From Kudoa neothunni (Eukaryota; Cnidaria): a stretch of DNA of 64,000 bases. Shown in pieces: positions 32,794 to 46,158 of the stretch; the first letter of the stretch is position 1; each line of letters begins with the position of its first letter. The translations under genes were made by a program, and so were the position numbers. The DNA lies in contig OZ199838.1 in NCBI GenBank assembly GCA_964304625.1, positions 6,448,001 to 6,512,000 of the forward strand. The letters are read 5' to 3'. The notes under the pieces were generated by a model. That model was not told where the DNA came from, ran no database searches, and saw only the letters and a list, made by a program, of their open reading frames with translations.

Positions 32794-35700
32794 ATGGCAA
32801 ACGGCAAGGAAGATGAGGGAATTAATCTTCTGAGAACAAACAAAAATGAAATTGGCGATGCCATGGTACAAGCCGAATGGGCTTCAAAAAAATTGGTATG
32901 GGTTCCCAACGAAGAAAAGGGTTATGTGTCTGCTAGTATAGTAGAGGAGAAAGGTGAAAAAGTTAAAGTGAAATTGGATTCTGGAAAAGAAATTGAAGTT
33001 AATGCTGATGATATACAACGCATGAACCCTCCCAAGTTCGATCGTGTTGAGGATATGGCCGAGCTTACTTGTTTGAATGAAGCGTCTGTATTGCATAATC
33101 TCGCCCAACGTTACTACTCCAACCAGATCTACACATATTCCTCGCTTTTCTGTGTGGTAATCAATCCGTACAAAACGTTACCAATCTACACTGAACAAGT
33201 GATAAATTATTACAAAGGCAAAAAACGATATGAAGTACCACCACATATATATGCAATCGCTGATTCTGCATATCGTTCAATGTTGTATGATCGAGAAAAT
33301 CAATCGATTCTTTGTACTGGAGAATCTGGTGCTGGTAAGACCGAAAACACCAAAAGAGTTATTCAATATCTGGTGGGAGTCGGTTCAAAAGTATCAGGAA
33401 TCACTACTACCGGTATTAAATCTTCGGAACACTTGCACACACTTGAAACACAACTTCTGAAAGCTAATCCTATTTTGGAAGCTTTTGGTAATGCCAAAAC
33501 AATCAAAAATGATAATTCATCTCGTTTTGGAAAGTTTATCAAAATCTGTTTTGAAGGGTCTGGTTTTATAACTGGTACCAATATTGAGACTTTTATTCTC
33601 GAGAAAGGACGTGTTCCCCGTCAACAACCTAACGAGAGAAATTTCCACATTTTCTATCAGTTGTTGAATGGTGCTGGGCCTGAGGAAATCTCGGAATTCC
33701 TCTTGGAAGCACCATCCTCGTACAAATACCTCACCAATGGAAATGTTTCGATTCCATCAATGGATGATAAAGCTGAATTCAAAGACACCATCAACGCTAT
33801 GGATATTATGGATATTTCAAAGGAGGAAATAGCTGGAATCTTTAAAACGTTGTCGGTTGTGCTGCTTTTTGGTAATATGGCTTTCCAACAGGATAGAAAC
33901 TCCGACCAAGCTATTCTACCAAACAATGAAGTGGCTCAAAAAATCTGTAAACTACTTTCAATCAATGTGACCGATTTCACGAAGAGTTTGTTGAAACCCA
34001 CCGTAAAAGTTGGCAGAGAGGTTACTGTGAAAACCCAAAACAAAGAGCAAGTGGAATTCTCATCGGAAGCACTTAGCAAAGCAATCTACGAGCGTCTCTT
34101 TAAATATGTGGTCGCCAAAATTAACAAGGTGTTGGATAAAGATAGACGTGTTGGTGGCAGTTTCATTGGTATATTGGATATTGCTGGTTTTGAGATATTC
34201 GAACTGAACTCATATGAACAACTTTGTATCAACTACACCAACGAAAGGCTGCAACAACTGTTCAATCATACCATGTTCATTATGGAACAAGAGGAATACC
34301 AACGAGAAGGTATCGAATGGTCGTTTATCGATTTCGGACTTGATCTTCAACCATGTATCGACCTGCTCGAGAAACCAATGGGTATTTTCTCTCTGTTGGA
34401 CGAGGAATGTTGGTTCCCCAAAGCTACCGACAAATCGCTGGTCGAGAAATATCTTAAAGAACATTCATCGAATGCCAAATTCGCCAAACCTGATTTCAGG
34501 TCCAACTCCGACATCACTATTGTGCACTACGCTGGTAAAGTGAATTACAGCTGTACTGGATGGTTGTCCAAGAATATGGATCCATTAAATGAAAATGTGG
34601 TCAGCCTGATCTCTGACAGTAAGGACCTCTTTATTTCGAATCTTTTCAAAAATAGAGATGGCATTGTTGGTATGCAAGAATCTGGTGGTGTTTCACGAAA
34701 CCGAAAAGGAATGTTCCGAACGGTTGGTCAGCTGTACAAAGAACAACTCAACAGTTTGATGACAACACTCAAAGCTACTATCCCCAACTTTGTACGTTGT
34801 ATTATTCCCAACTATGAGAAAAGACCAGCGAAAATAAATGCCCATCTTGTGTTGGACCAACTCAAATGTAATGGTGTTTTGGAGGGTATTCGTATTTGTC
34901 GTCAAGGTTTCCCAAATCGTGTTAACTTCCAAGAATTTAGACAACGTTATGAGATTTTAACTCCTAACTGTATTCCAAAGAATTTTATGGATGGCAAAAA
35001 AGCTTGTGAACTAATGTTGGAAAAGATGGAATTGGATGCGAACAACTATAAAATCGGTTTGTCGAAAGTGTTTTTCCGTGCTGGTGTGTTAGCATCACTT
35101 GAAGAGGAGCGTGATAAATTATTAGCTCAATCGATTGTCGAATTCCAAGCCGTTATAAGAGGAAAGATTGTGAGACAATGGTATGGAAAACGCACTCAAA
35201 TACGAGTGATGGTTGAACTGTTGCAACGCAACATACGTCGTTACTTCACCCTTCGTCAATGGATGTGGTGGAAATTGTTCACCAAGGTCAAGCCGCTGTT
35301 ACAGATAACTCGTCAAGAGGAGGAGATGCGTCTCAAAGAGGAAGAAGTTGTGAAAACAAAAGAAAAGTTGGAATCCTGCGAGCATCAACTGAATGAAGCC
35401 AATGAACGCATTAATCAACTCACCGAAGAAAGGGCCGGCCTCATAACAACCATAAACAGTGGATATGATTCCATCCAAGAGTTAGAGGATAAATTGACTG
35501 CTCTCAACCTCAAGAAAGGTGAATACGAAGAAATCATCTCAGAAATGGAAACTAACCTCGAAGAGGAAGAGAAAAAATCTAATAAACTGAAGGACGAGAT
35601 GAAAAAATTGATGGAACGTATCGCTGAACTCGAAGAACAAATCCAGAAACTTGAAGCCGACAACCAAAAATTAAATCTCGAAAAAGTTCAAAACGAAGGC

Positions 35701-38697
35701 AAAATACGACAATTGGAAGAAGAGTTGGCAGCCGTTAACGATTCTTTTGCTAAACTTCAAAAAGAAAAGAAAACTTTGGATGATCGCTTGAACGAAATGA
35801 CCACCAAATGTCAAACCGAGGAAGAGAAAGCCAAGAGTCTTTCCAAATTGAAGACCAAAAACGAATCAGCTCTTGGTGAAATGCAAGCTGAAATTGAGAA
35901 CCTCGAAAAAGCCAAAAGCGATCTTGAAAAAGCCAAAATTAAGGTTGAACAAAAGCTCGCACAAGCCACTTCACAGTTACAGGAAAGCAGCGGAAATTTG
36001 GATAACTTGGATTCGAATCTCAAAAGAAAAGATACTGAGATAGCTGAACTCACCAAAAAACTCGACGAAGAAGCATCTAAAATGAGCGATTTGGAAAGGA
36101 AGCATCGTCAAACATCTACTCTTGTGGAGGAATTGCAGGAAGAATTGGAAACCGAACGCAACAATAAGATCAAAGCTGAAAAACTTGGTAAACAACTTGA
36201 TAATGAGTTGAAAAATCTTAGAGATGAACTGGAACAATCACAAGATACTACAGCTGTTCAACGGGATATTCAACAGAAACGTGATAAGGAATTGGCTGAT
36301 CTTAAAGTTTCTCACTCTGAACAAATCGAAACCCACGAGAAAGCTATTTCCGAGCTCAAATCCAAACACAATGCCGCCATTCAAGATCTCAATGATAAAA
36401 TTGATCAACTTACAAAGAGTGTTTCCAGTCTGGAACGACTAAAATCTCAACTTAGCGCCGAACAAGCTTCATTGAACGATAATGTACAGACACTTACAAT
36501 CATGAAAGCTGACCTAGAAAAAAAATCCAGAAATCTAGAGAGTCAATTGCAAGTTTCCAACAAAAGCTTGACCGATTTGAAAGAGGAAAACGAAAAAGTC
36601 ACCAGTTCTCTAACCAAAACCAAGTCCGAACTTGATAGCCTCAATACTACATTGGAAGAGACTGAGGCCAAGTTCTCTCAATTGGAATCTGCCCAGTCCG
36701 CCATGAAACTTCAAATAAGTGATCTCCAAGATGAACTCCAAAGTGAAACCAACGCCAAACTTCAAATTCAATCCCAACTTTCAAATGCCCGAAGAGAACT
36801 TCATTCTGCCCAAGAACTACTTGAAGAAGAGGAATTAGCTCGTGATAACGCCAGGAAACAACTTTCCGATGTTCAATCTAATTATGATAAAGCCAAAGCC
36901 CAACTCAATCAAATGACACAAGACATGGAAATCCTGGAATCTTCCAAAACTAAAGTACATCGTGACAATGAAGCTAACCTACAACGAATTCAAGATCTTC
37001 AAATAGCTCAGGATAAGTTGGAGAAAGGAAAACGAAGATTGCAAGAGGAATTACAAGATCTTAACTTAATGTTGGACAAAGAGCGTCAAGCTTGCCAACA
37101 GTTTGAAAAGAAACAGAAAAAATTTGATCAAATGCTTTCCGAAGAGAAAGAAATCTCCGCAAGGTACCTCCAAGAGAAGGACGCTGCTGAGAAACTTGCT
37201 CGTCAAAATGAAGCCAAAGTGATGCAACTTAACAAACAGCTAGAAGAACAAGGCGCATCCATTGAAGAGTTGGAAAAAGCGAAGCGTTCAATTCAATCTG
37301 AGTTGGACAGTATGCTCGAAAATAAAGATGATCAAGGAAAAAGTTTGCACGAGCTTGAAAAAGCTAAGAAAAGTTTGGAAATGCAATTGATTGATTTGAA
37401 CACCGAGAAAGAGGAGATTGAAGATGAACTTCAAATAACTGAGGATGCTCGTACTCGTCTCGAAGTCAATATGTCTGCAATGAAAGCTAGTTATGAACGT
37501 GAATTGGCTGCCAAAGAAGAAGCCATAGATGACGTGAAACGATCTCTTACAAAACAAATTCGTGAATTTGAAGCTATGTTGGAGGAGGAGCGTAAATCTC
37601 GTGGTGGAATGTCATCGTCTAAGAAAAAGCTTGAGGCAGAACTTGCCAGCGTACAAGCTCATCTCCAAGATATTACCATGCAAAAGGATGATCTTCATAA
37701 AAGCCTTAAAAAATCTATGACTCAAGTGAAAGATATGCAGCGTGAATTTGATGAACTTCGTGCACTGAAAGATGAAGCATGTCTTGCAATGAAAGAAAAT
37801 GATAGACGTCTCAAACAGAACGAACAAGAGTTGTTACGTGTTCAAGAAGATTTCCAATCTTGTGAGAGACAAAGAAAACAACTCGAGTCCGATAAAGAAG
37901 ATCTAATGGCTGAAATTGAACGACTCAAACTCAACACTTCTGTGTTAGATGAGAAGAAACGACTAGAGGCTCACCTTATTGATCTTAAAGATGACTATGA
38001 GGATGTTTTAGCTGATAGAGATTCACTCCAAGACCGGCTCAGAAGAGCCATGTCTCAAGTGGAACAAGTCAACTCTGATCTACAGTCTGAAAAGAGCACT
38101 TCTGCTGCTCACGAAGGCACCATTCAATCACTGGAGAAGCAGGTATTTCCCAGCTTTCGTCATATTGCATGTATTTGATATGTTGGTTTAGTTGAGAGAT
38201 TACAAAGGTCATGTTTCTGATTTGGAAGCTCAACTCAAATCTAGATCTAAAAATGCACAGCTTGAAGCCAAGATTTCTGCCCTTCAAGATCAGTTGGATG
38301 CTGAAACCAGGGAAAAAGCCGGTTATCAGAAACAATTGCGACGTGCTGACAATAAGATGCGAGATTTGGAAGGTCAGCTTGCTGATGAAAGAACTAACAC
38401 ACAGCTCGTTAAAGAGCAGAGTGATCAAGTTCAAGGACGTCTCCGAAATCTGAAGAAACAATTGGCTGATACCGAAGACGAGTTGTCCAGAGCTAACCTT
38501 GCCAAAAGAAAACTTCAAGCCGAGTTGGATGACCAAATGGAAAATGCTGAATCACTTCAACTGGAAGTTACAAAATTACGCTCAGGAAGGTAATAAGGCT
38601 TTTTTGATTCGTAATCTTATGTGGTTGTTTATTTAGACATCAATCTCAAATGAAAGTCAGCCGTAATCTTGGAGATTCTGAAGGCGATTCCGCCTAA
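32794..38697 (+). CDS. myosin II heavy chain, non-muscle type, three exons
   Basis: Actin-based motor of the contractile cortex and cytokinetic ring; two heavy chains pair through the rod and assemble into bipolar filaments. Exons 32794-38142, 38192-38589 and 38637-38697 (introns 49 and 47 bp) give 1,935 residues; animal non-muscle myosin II has about 1,960-1,970. The order is an SH3-like N-terminus, then P-loop GESGAGKT at 176-183, switch [11 protein letters not shown], switch II DIAGFE at 462-467, and the actin-binding/SH helix region [18 protein letters not shown] motifs ([12 protein letters not shown]) lead to the neck-rod junction proline near 834, then about 1,070 residues of heptad coiled coil. 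The last exon adds a short non-helical tail [19 protein letters not shown], typical of the non-muscle class. Very low intron number for a gene this long. Confidence 0.95.
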
Positions 38698-41197
38698 TTT
38701 GTTTTTTGCCTAAATTATCTACTTCGTTCCTATTGTTATGTTATGACAGTCTTATTACCGCTAAACTCTATTTTATTTTAATTTCGAGATATATCTTTTA
38801 CTAGAATTTGATTTTGTGTATTGTATTTGCGTGCAAAATAAATTAGTTTAGAATTGAGTTTGAGTGTTATTAAGCTGAAGAAAACTTATTAGTTTACGTT
38901 CTGCATTTAGAGACGTTCGATTATTAGATGGGCAGCGGAGTTAGATGTCTTGCTATCTATTATTTTGCATATTTTTAATATACAAAGAATACAATTATAA
39001 ATTATGATGATATTAAATCTAGTTAATAATTTAGAGACAACTAGAACATTATTTTTTAATACTATTGCAATGAATGCCACATATATTTGAGCTTGACTAT
39101 CTTTTCATCAAGTACGTCGATGTGAAATCTATTCTGTTCATTCCTGTGAATTTAAGAAGTCACAAATTTTTTATCATTATTATATATTTTTTTACAAATC
39201 CTTTGTCACAATAAAGTAATGTGTAAAATTTAAATCGGTGGATTTTATGGAACTACGAGCGACCTTAAAAATGTAAAAAACTTAATTTCACAATAAGATC
39301 TACCAATATTAATTTTCTTTGAAATTTTATTTTTAGTTTATACCTACCCAGTGCACATTTTGTTTGTGTTACCTAGCATGTGTGGGTTTGTGATTTGAAT
39401 TTTAACCTCATTCAATCATTTATTACATCTTATAATTACCTCCATACTCAATTTCTATTGTAACTGGACGCTTCTGTTTAGATTATTACTGATACAACCT
39501 CGGAATTAGAAATTAGTTTTCCAGCTTTTGATCTAATGTAAAAATATAGTAAAGTTTGATGTTTCTTATAAATATTGGAAAGTTGAATATAATTAGTATA
39601 TTCAATTGAAAATTTAACTTTGTAAAAGTGATTGGTTTGTTTCGATTTAGATATAATGGACATTTCAAATTTGTCTATAATTTATCTTATGCTTCTGTAA
39701 AGTAACAATTATAACATTGAAACAAAGCAATGCTCTAGGAATTATTACGTAAAGTCTTTTTTAGGTTATACTGGCATAATAAATTCTTAAATTGAAAGAA
39801 AGGAAAAATACCTTTTCTTAAAAGATTTTTTTAATATTAATTAACAAAAAAAATATAATATAATGTTTTCTTAATAAATATTAAATTTTACATTTAAAAA
39901 TGATTAATGCATAAAACTATTCTTTCATTGGGTAGAGAAAATTATGTAGACATTAATAGAAACAGTTATAATTATATTTTTAAACGTTCACATTGTAAAA
40001 ACTTACTTCTTACTAATGACGGACTGCCATAAAAATATAAATTTGTGATGATAAAATTAATATAGACCAATTTTTGTGAAGGACTTTTAGTGACGAGCAT
40101 TAAAAGTTTCGAGCTTTCATAATGCTTATTTATCATTAACTATAGATATAGAATTTCAATGAACAGTGCCATTCAAAGAATTAAATTCTCCTTTTATACA
40201 TATTTTAAAATTTCTATACTTTAAAACTTTCCTTGGAATATAATTTATTAAAAATAATTAAATTTAAGTTTTTTGAAAAAAGTAGCATATTTCTAGTTTT
40301 TTAGAATTAGATAATTTCAATGTTATAAAAATATATTTTAATACTGATTTTAAAAAATTATTAATAAGAATAAAAATGTACTCTCTTATTTTTTGCAATA
40401 AACCTAAAAAAGGCATTATTAATGTAAATTGGCGAATATAAAGTGAGGCAACAAAACATTTGTGTATACAAATTGTTTTTGTCCGTTATTTTATAAATAT
40501 GCATAATGTATTTAATAATTACCAACTTTGTTGCACAAAAATTCTATGGTTTTATTAACAGAAGTATTATAGATGATTATTTTCAGAGAGAACTATTACT
40601 TAAATATTGGTTATTTCATAAAACTCGGATTTCACACATAGTAATTCTTAATTTGGTCTCCTTAATACGCCCCACGATGGAGCTAGGTCACAAAACTCTC
40701 GTACATTATTAAATCTTGTGGCTTTCCTATGAAATATACATATTGTTATTTTCGAATTCTAGGAATTCGATTACTAATTGATGATGCTTCATTTATCCGC
40801 GATTTCCATATACACGTTAATAGATGTGACATACTTCTTGCGGGTATGGGCGCTAACTGTGACCGAATATAAATTATTACTATTAGAAGTCTCATGTAAT
40901 GTTCAATCAACTGAGAAATAATTAGTCAGTGCATTGATCATTTCGAAAATTCGAGTGCAAGTTCATTCATTTAATTTTATGGAATTAAACTAATTTTCTA
41001 GGCTACTATTGCTGGCATTCATGAAACAAAAAAGCGACTACTGAAATATAGATTTTCAGCAATCAAGTCACACCAATCAGGTATTATTCGATTTTTTAGA
41101 GAAGAATATGATAGCTTCGAACAAAGTTGAAACAAAACTGAGATGAATAAATCGTTACAGAGATTATGTAACAAAGATAACACATTCAATACTAATT
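38698..41197. other. intergenic, nothing recognised
   Basis: Very AT-rich region between the stop codons of the convergent myosin and UBC9 genes. Possible polyadenylation signals AATAAA occur near 38835 and 39211. No supported gene or repeat. Confidence 0.45.
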
Positions 41198-41822
41198 CTA
41201 AGGGAGTGCGGAGTAATTTTTTGCTTGTGCCTTGACTTTTTTCGTGTATTCTAATTTATCCTTCCTAGAGAAGCCGATTATTTAACAAATTAAAAAGAGC
41301 ACACACATGAAAATAGAGTGAGCTTCTTGTTGAGCAGGATCGTTGGGGTTGGGGTTATCGAGTAGGTCTTGAATGCCACACAAAATTTGTTTAACGGTAA
41401 TTGCAGGACGCCATCCTTTCGACTCATCAAGCAAACTCAAGCACACAGTGCCGGAGGGGAAAATATTGGGATGGAAAATTGGAGGTTGAAACTGGCATTT
41501 GGGTGGGGACGATGGATAATCATCTTTGAATATCATCACCAATTTGTAATGGCCACCTTCCCAGTCAGTATCTTTTTTTCCGGGAATAGCTATACATACC
41601 AAATGGTTACAATTATTTATGCTATTTCCAACAAGAGCATAGTATACAGCAATTCCACGTCATAAGATTGAGGCTTCCATCTTTGTTTTGTTGAGGCTTA
41701 GCAACGAATCCCTGTAAAGTCTTTTAAATTTTTGAACTCATATAATAAGCTACATAAGGGTGATCTTTTCTCCATGCTTTCCGTTCTTCAGAAAGTCTTG
41801 TCAGAGCCAGCGCAGAGGGCAT
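41198..41822 (-). CDS. ube2i: SUMO-conjugating enzyme UBC9, four exons
   Basis: E2 that accepts SUMO from SAE1/SAE2 as a thioester and passes it to target lysines, mainly in the nucleus. Minus-strand exons 41822-41754, 41711-41648, 41589-41307 and 41264-41198 (introns 42, 58 and 42 bp) give 160 residues; human UBC9 has 158. Landmarks: [21 protein letters not shown] with the basic N-terminal helix that binds [28 protein letters not shown], the HPN motif (FHPNIFPSG), catalytic Cys94 in [27 protein letters not shown] and C-terminal [11 protein letters not shown]. The last exon was placed because reading through after HSIF gives a short unrelated tail, whereas splicing restores the family C-terminus. 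Confidence 0.96.
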
Positions 41823-44800
41823 ATTAGATATGTGTGCGCGTGCGTCATAAACATGGTGGGTCAAGTATATAAGTAAATTATCAACAGCATAACTCCACTA
41901 AAAATCTTTTCTATGGGCCATTTTCGTCGTTATAGTCTATCAGCATTCATGCACGAGTCGCAGTTAAGAGGGGAAAAATATTTAATGCCTCTGAATAATT
42001 TTTGGCGCCAAAAAGTTGAGGATATTTTGACGAATTCCCCAATGCATATCACATTGTTTTCTATACTTTAAAAATTGAATACTTTAAAAAGATATAGTGA
42101 AATACTAATCCATTCTTTATATAAGACCAGTGTATGTGTGTGTTTGTGTTAGGTCTCATGTGGTCTCGTGTACCAGCGGAAAATTTTATTTAAACTAGCG
42201 CGAACTGCCCAGCGTGCTTGGGAAGATTTCGTCTAGAGACGTTTTTAATTGCATTCAAAAAATATATTGAAGTTTTGAATTAACCCACAAATACAAAATA
42301 ATTAAAAAATTTTAAGCATCATACTTAAACGATTTGGATTATGAAATTTAAATTATGATCATTTCTTCGAAAGAGTGCAACAATCCCGGTGTTCATTTAA
42401 AAATTTCGTTGTCCTGCACTAACGCTAAATAATCTAAGGTGAGAGTTGCATTTTTTTCATTCCAGAAATATTTAAATCTCGTTAAAGTGTTATCGAAAAC
42501 GTTATATTTTGACCCGGTGGAATTTTAAAAGCCGAATTCTGGCCTGACTCAGGAATTGTGTGCACCACAGCTACTTTTCAAGATACAAAAAAAATAGAAA
42601 AAGATATAGAGATAGATTAAAACGTATGAAAATTAATTGATTTTGCTAAGATTAACTTCGTTTGGCCCGGCATAAACATTAATGCATTTTTCCCAAATTA
42701 ACAACTAAAAATCACTTCAATATCAACATAATATTTGAGTAATCGGATGAAGTAAAAGTATAACCACCTGCATTGAATTTAATCACGGAAAGTTAAACTT
42801 AACGGACGATTTCAATGAAATCTACAGACACAGTATTTCCATTATAATTCTCTAATCAATGTAATTTGAACGTCCTCCATCAATTCGTTATTCATGAAAC
42901 ATATATGGATTTTTCCTCGCATTTTAAACCATTAATAGAACCTTCAAAATGTGTTTATCAAGTCAAATACGTTGAAACTCCACAATTAAGGAGTGTATTT
43001 GCACAAACACCCAAATTTATACACTAAATTTATATTCAAAGTCAGATGATATCGCTTAATTAAAATTTTATTAAGCATATAAAGGAGAATGTTAACTTAA
43101 ACCAACCATCAGCAGGGCATAAGCTGGTGTCAACCCTATTGTTGAACTCAAATAATCCGATAAACAAACTTTGAATCGACAAAACCACTATATTCTAAAC
43201 ACTTTCGGGAACGTTTCATAATGTGAAAACGATTTAAAGATTTTTTGGAACATTGTGATTTTTAAAAAATTTCATAAATATCTCTTTATAAGGAAAAAAT
43301 TTGGACGCACCTACGTTTTTGCTGACACGCACACGGACACTTCAGCTTTTTTATATATAGTAGATAGTAGTCACAGCTTTTAATATACATATAAATGGAT
43401 GTTGTCAATAAAGAAAGTCGTTAATTGACTTATTAGTACCTATATAATCATTATTGTTATCAGAAGTAAGAGATTACCTGTGGTCTACTATAAACAGACT
43501 AAAGTGCCTGAATAGTAGTAATGTGTGATCACTTCAAGGGGAAGTGAATTAAAATGAATTTTCACTCACTATCTACAAAGAAAAACAGTTAATTAAATAA
43601 TATATTATAAAAATTTTAAATATGTTGTTAAAAGTAATTTTAAAACAAATAAAACCGCCAACGTCATATATTACACGAGGGCTGCACCGTCCTTAAAGTT
43701 GGCGGCATACACGAATTTTTTAAGATAAAAATTCACTGTTCAAACACCAAAGATTTATTTTAAGAAACTAAAATTATGACCATTTAAATTAAGCACATAA
43801 TTAGAGAATATAAATAAGACGGGGGCTGTTGGCACGGTAAAATTTAATTCTAACGGCATGTACGTTTGCGCACTGGGAAATTTTAATCTCAGCAACTCCT
43901 ATTTACAAGCAGTTTTTAGATTTAATTTTGTATAATCTGTCATATTTAATTATTTCTGACCTAATGCTGCGTTCTTAGGGCCATAAATAATTAAATATAG
44001 TCAAATCTAGCGCCACCTGAATATTATTTACCGTGAAAATAGCCACTTCCTATAAATAATAGTCACTGATGAATAATCTAATGGCTCTATAAGCATTCTA
44101 GAATGATACTAGCACAAAATGCTCGCTTCGTGAAAGTTTCCTTGCCAGCCAAATTGTCTAATACCTGGCGCAGACTAAAGCCCTTTTGATTTCTAAGTAA
44201 ATAACGTTAATACCCGGCTTTGCCTGATATTGTGTGATGGAATATTTTAAATTAAAATTTTATTTTTGAATGGAGACATTTTATAGAATAGTTAATCTAA
44301 TTGGCAAGTTAAACACTGAAAATTTCATTTTTCTATTTTAATTTATGCATTTTAAAGTTTGTCATTATTTTTGCAATGTGATAATTCAGATAAACAGAAT
44401 TATGCAAGCATTTTCCATTCAAATACAAATAGAGGTATGGAGGGAAATTAATGAGTATTTTTAAGTTTATTTTACAAATTATAACCAAAAATATAATGAC
44501 CTTAATTTTATGAGAAATGAAACGTAATTAACGATTAAAGTTTATTCACTTATTTATTAAACAAAATCATTAAGTAACTAGAATAGGGCTTTAAACTCTT
44601 TTCAAAATTTAGCGATAAAAATTAATCCTTCTAATTATAAAATTTATTATTAGTCTACAGACGATAAAAAAATCTACCTAAGATGCGTCAGCAATAAAAA
44701 TATTAATTGTTACTCCTTTTTTTTGCAATTTTATAAAGGATGTTAATGAGGTTTTAATAATCTGTAAGAGGCAACTTACGTATTCACTATTTTAACATAA

Positions 44801-46158
44801 TTTTCCGATTTGTTAATAAATGCAACCTTTGTTTTTTAACAATAATACTTACTGGTTCAAAAATATATAAATTTAATTAACAAAATAAGATTAAATCTAA
44901 AATGTAAAGGTGTTTTGTGGTCGAAAAATTACAGTAATGCTTAAATATCAACTGGTTTCTCGAAGGAGTGTACCCTTTTAAAAATAAATGTACTGTTTGA
45001 TTGACCCAAAAAAATTTCTTCGTATTGAACTATTTTTAGATTGCCAACAACTTTTTTGAAAATATTGGTTAGATCGAATAGACCAATAATTTCTTATTAA
45101 CATACATGGCACGTACCGAGAGGGGACTGTATTTTGTGCAAAAGTAATCGTGAATATAAATTCTTAAACTACGTATAGGATGAGGTGTCGGATACTTCCA
45201 TTCTAGCTTTTATATCATAATGAATTATTTTTAGCGAAGAGAAAATTATATATTGATTGGAATATTAATCTTAAGGTCTGGGGTAGGGAAAAATTAGGTA
45301 ACTAAGAACTTAAACATAATTTAAAAAATTGTATCATCAAATATAGAAATTCATTGAATTAATCATGTTAGCTGCTTTGCAAGAATGATTAGGAAAACCA
45401 AATAATGAGTAAAAACTTATCGAAAAGACGAATATAGTTTCAATCTCAATCGATATATTTGGTAAAAAGAAATTTTCACATCTCAGGAATTCCAATGGGG
45501 CATAATTTTCATTTAAGAAATTGGCACAAAAATTCAATTATTTGAAAACTTTACACGCATCTTACATCGTTTTTAGAACGCTTATAAGACCCAAATTATT
45601 CTAGTGCGGCAACAATTTATAATCTCAAATTATGTGTTTTATTTAAAATAATCATAAGTCTTTTTGCTTAAAATGTGTCTATAACGCTTGGAGAATGAAT
45701 CTATATTTTAAAAAAATGTGATATACAACAAATTTTAAGGGAAATGCAAAAACTCTTGTAAATATGACGTTAATAGTTTTATTGTCTTAAAATTACTCCA
45801 AAAGGCATGCTTCACATTTTTAAAATATTCTATACCATAATTAACAGATTGTCTTCGTATATAATGGGTGAAAGGTCATTCTAATTGACTATCGCTCCAA
45901 AGTAAGCAAAAGTCAATATTACTCGGGTACTTTTTAATCTGCTATTTGAGTAAACAACCAGAAAATTCCTTACTTCTGACTGCGTAATTGATTATCTTTG
46001 TATCTCTAAGTAAATGAACAATTTTTATCGATGAAATCATCTATTCAAATGCAAATAAAAAGCTGTATTTAAGAAAAGTTTCTCCATGACACATGCGCAC
46101 TTGTGGACACACGCAGACAGACAGGCAAAGGATTTTATATATAGATGGAAAATAGATA
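41823..46158. other. 4.3-kb intergenic region with repeat debris
   Basis: No gene is supported. Repetitive pieces: 42740-42960 resembles 50520-50760. 43320-43376 and 46090-46150 share an end like GACACACGC..GACA...TTTTATATATAGAT, reminiscent of non-LTR element 3' ends. TACCCGGCTTTGCCTG at about 44212-44227 is a motif often seen in degraded repeats. Minus-strand open frame 45337-45537 is unrecognised. Confidence 0.4.
42740..42960 (+). repeat. dispersed repeat, copy 1
   Basis: Shares with 50520-50760 the order GGATRAAGTAAAA, TGAATTTRAT, CGGRCGRTTTCAATGARATCTA and a following TATAA(T/C) block. Class unknown; no coding seen. Confidence 0.5.

Noticed and set aside
32884-38536. Many open frames antisense or out of frame to the myosin gene.
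   Set aside because: All lie over the unmistakable myosin frame and its coiled-coil codon pattern.
45337-45537. Minus-strand frame faintly like a hAT N-terminal segment (CANFLNENYAPLEF).
   Set aside because: No supporting termini or neighbouring transposase motifs; too weak.
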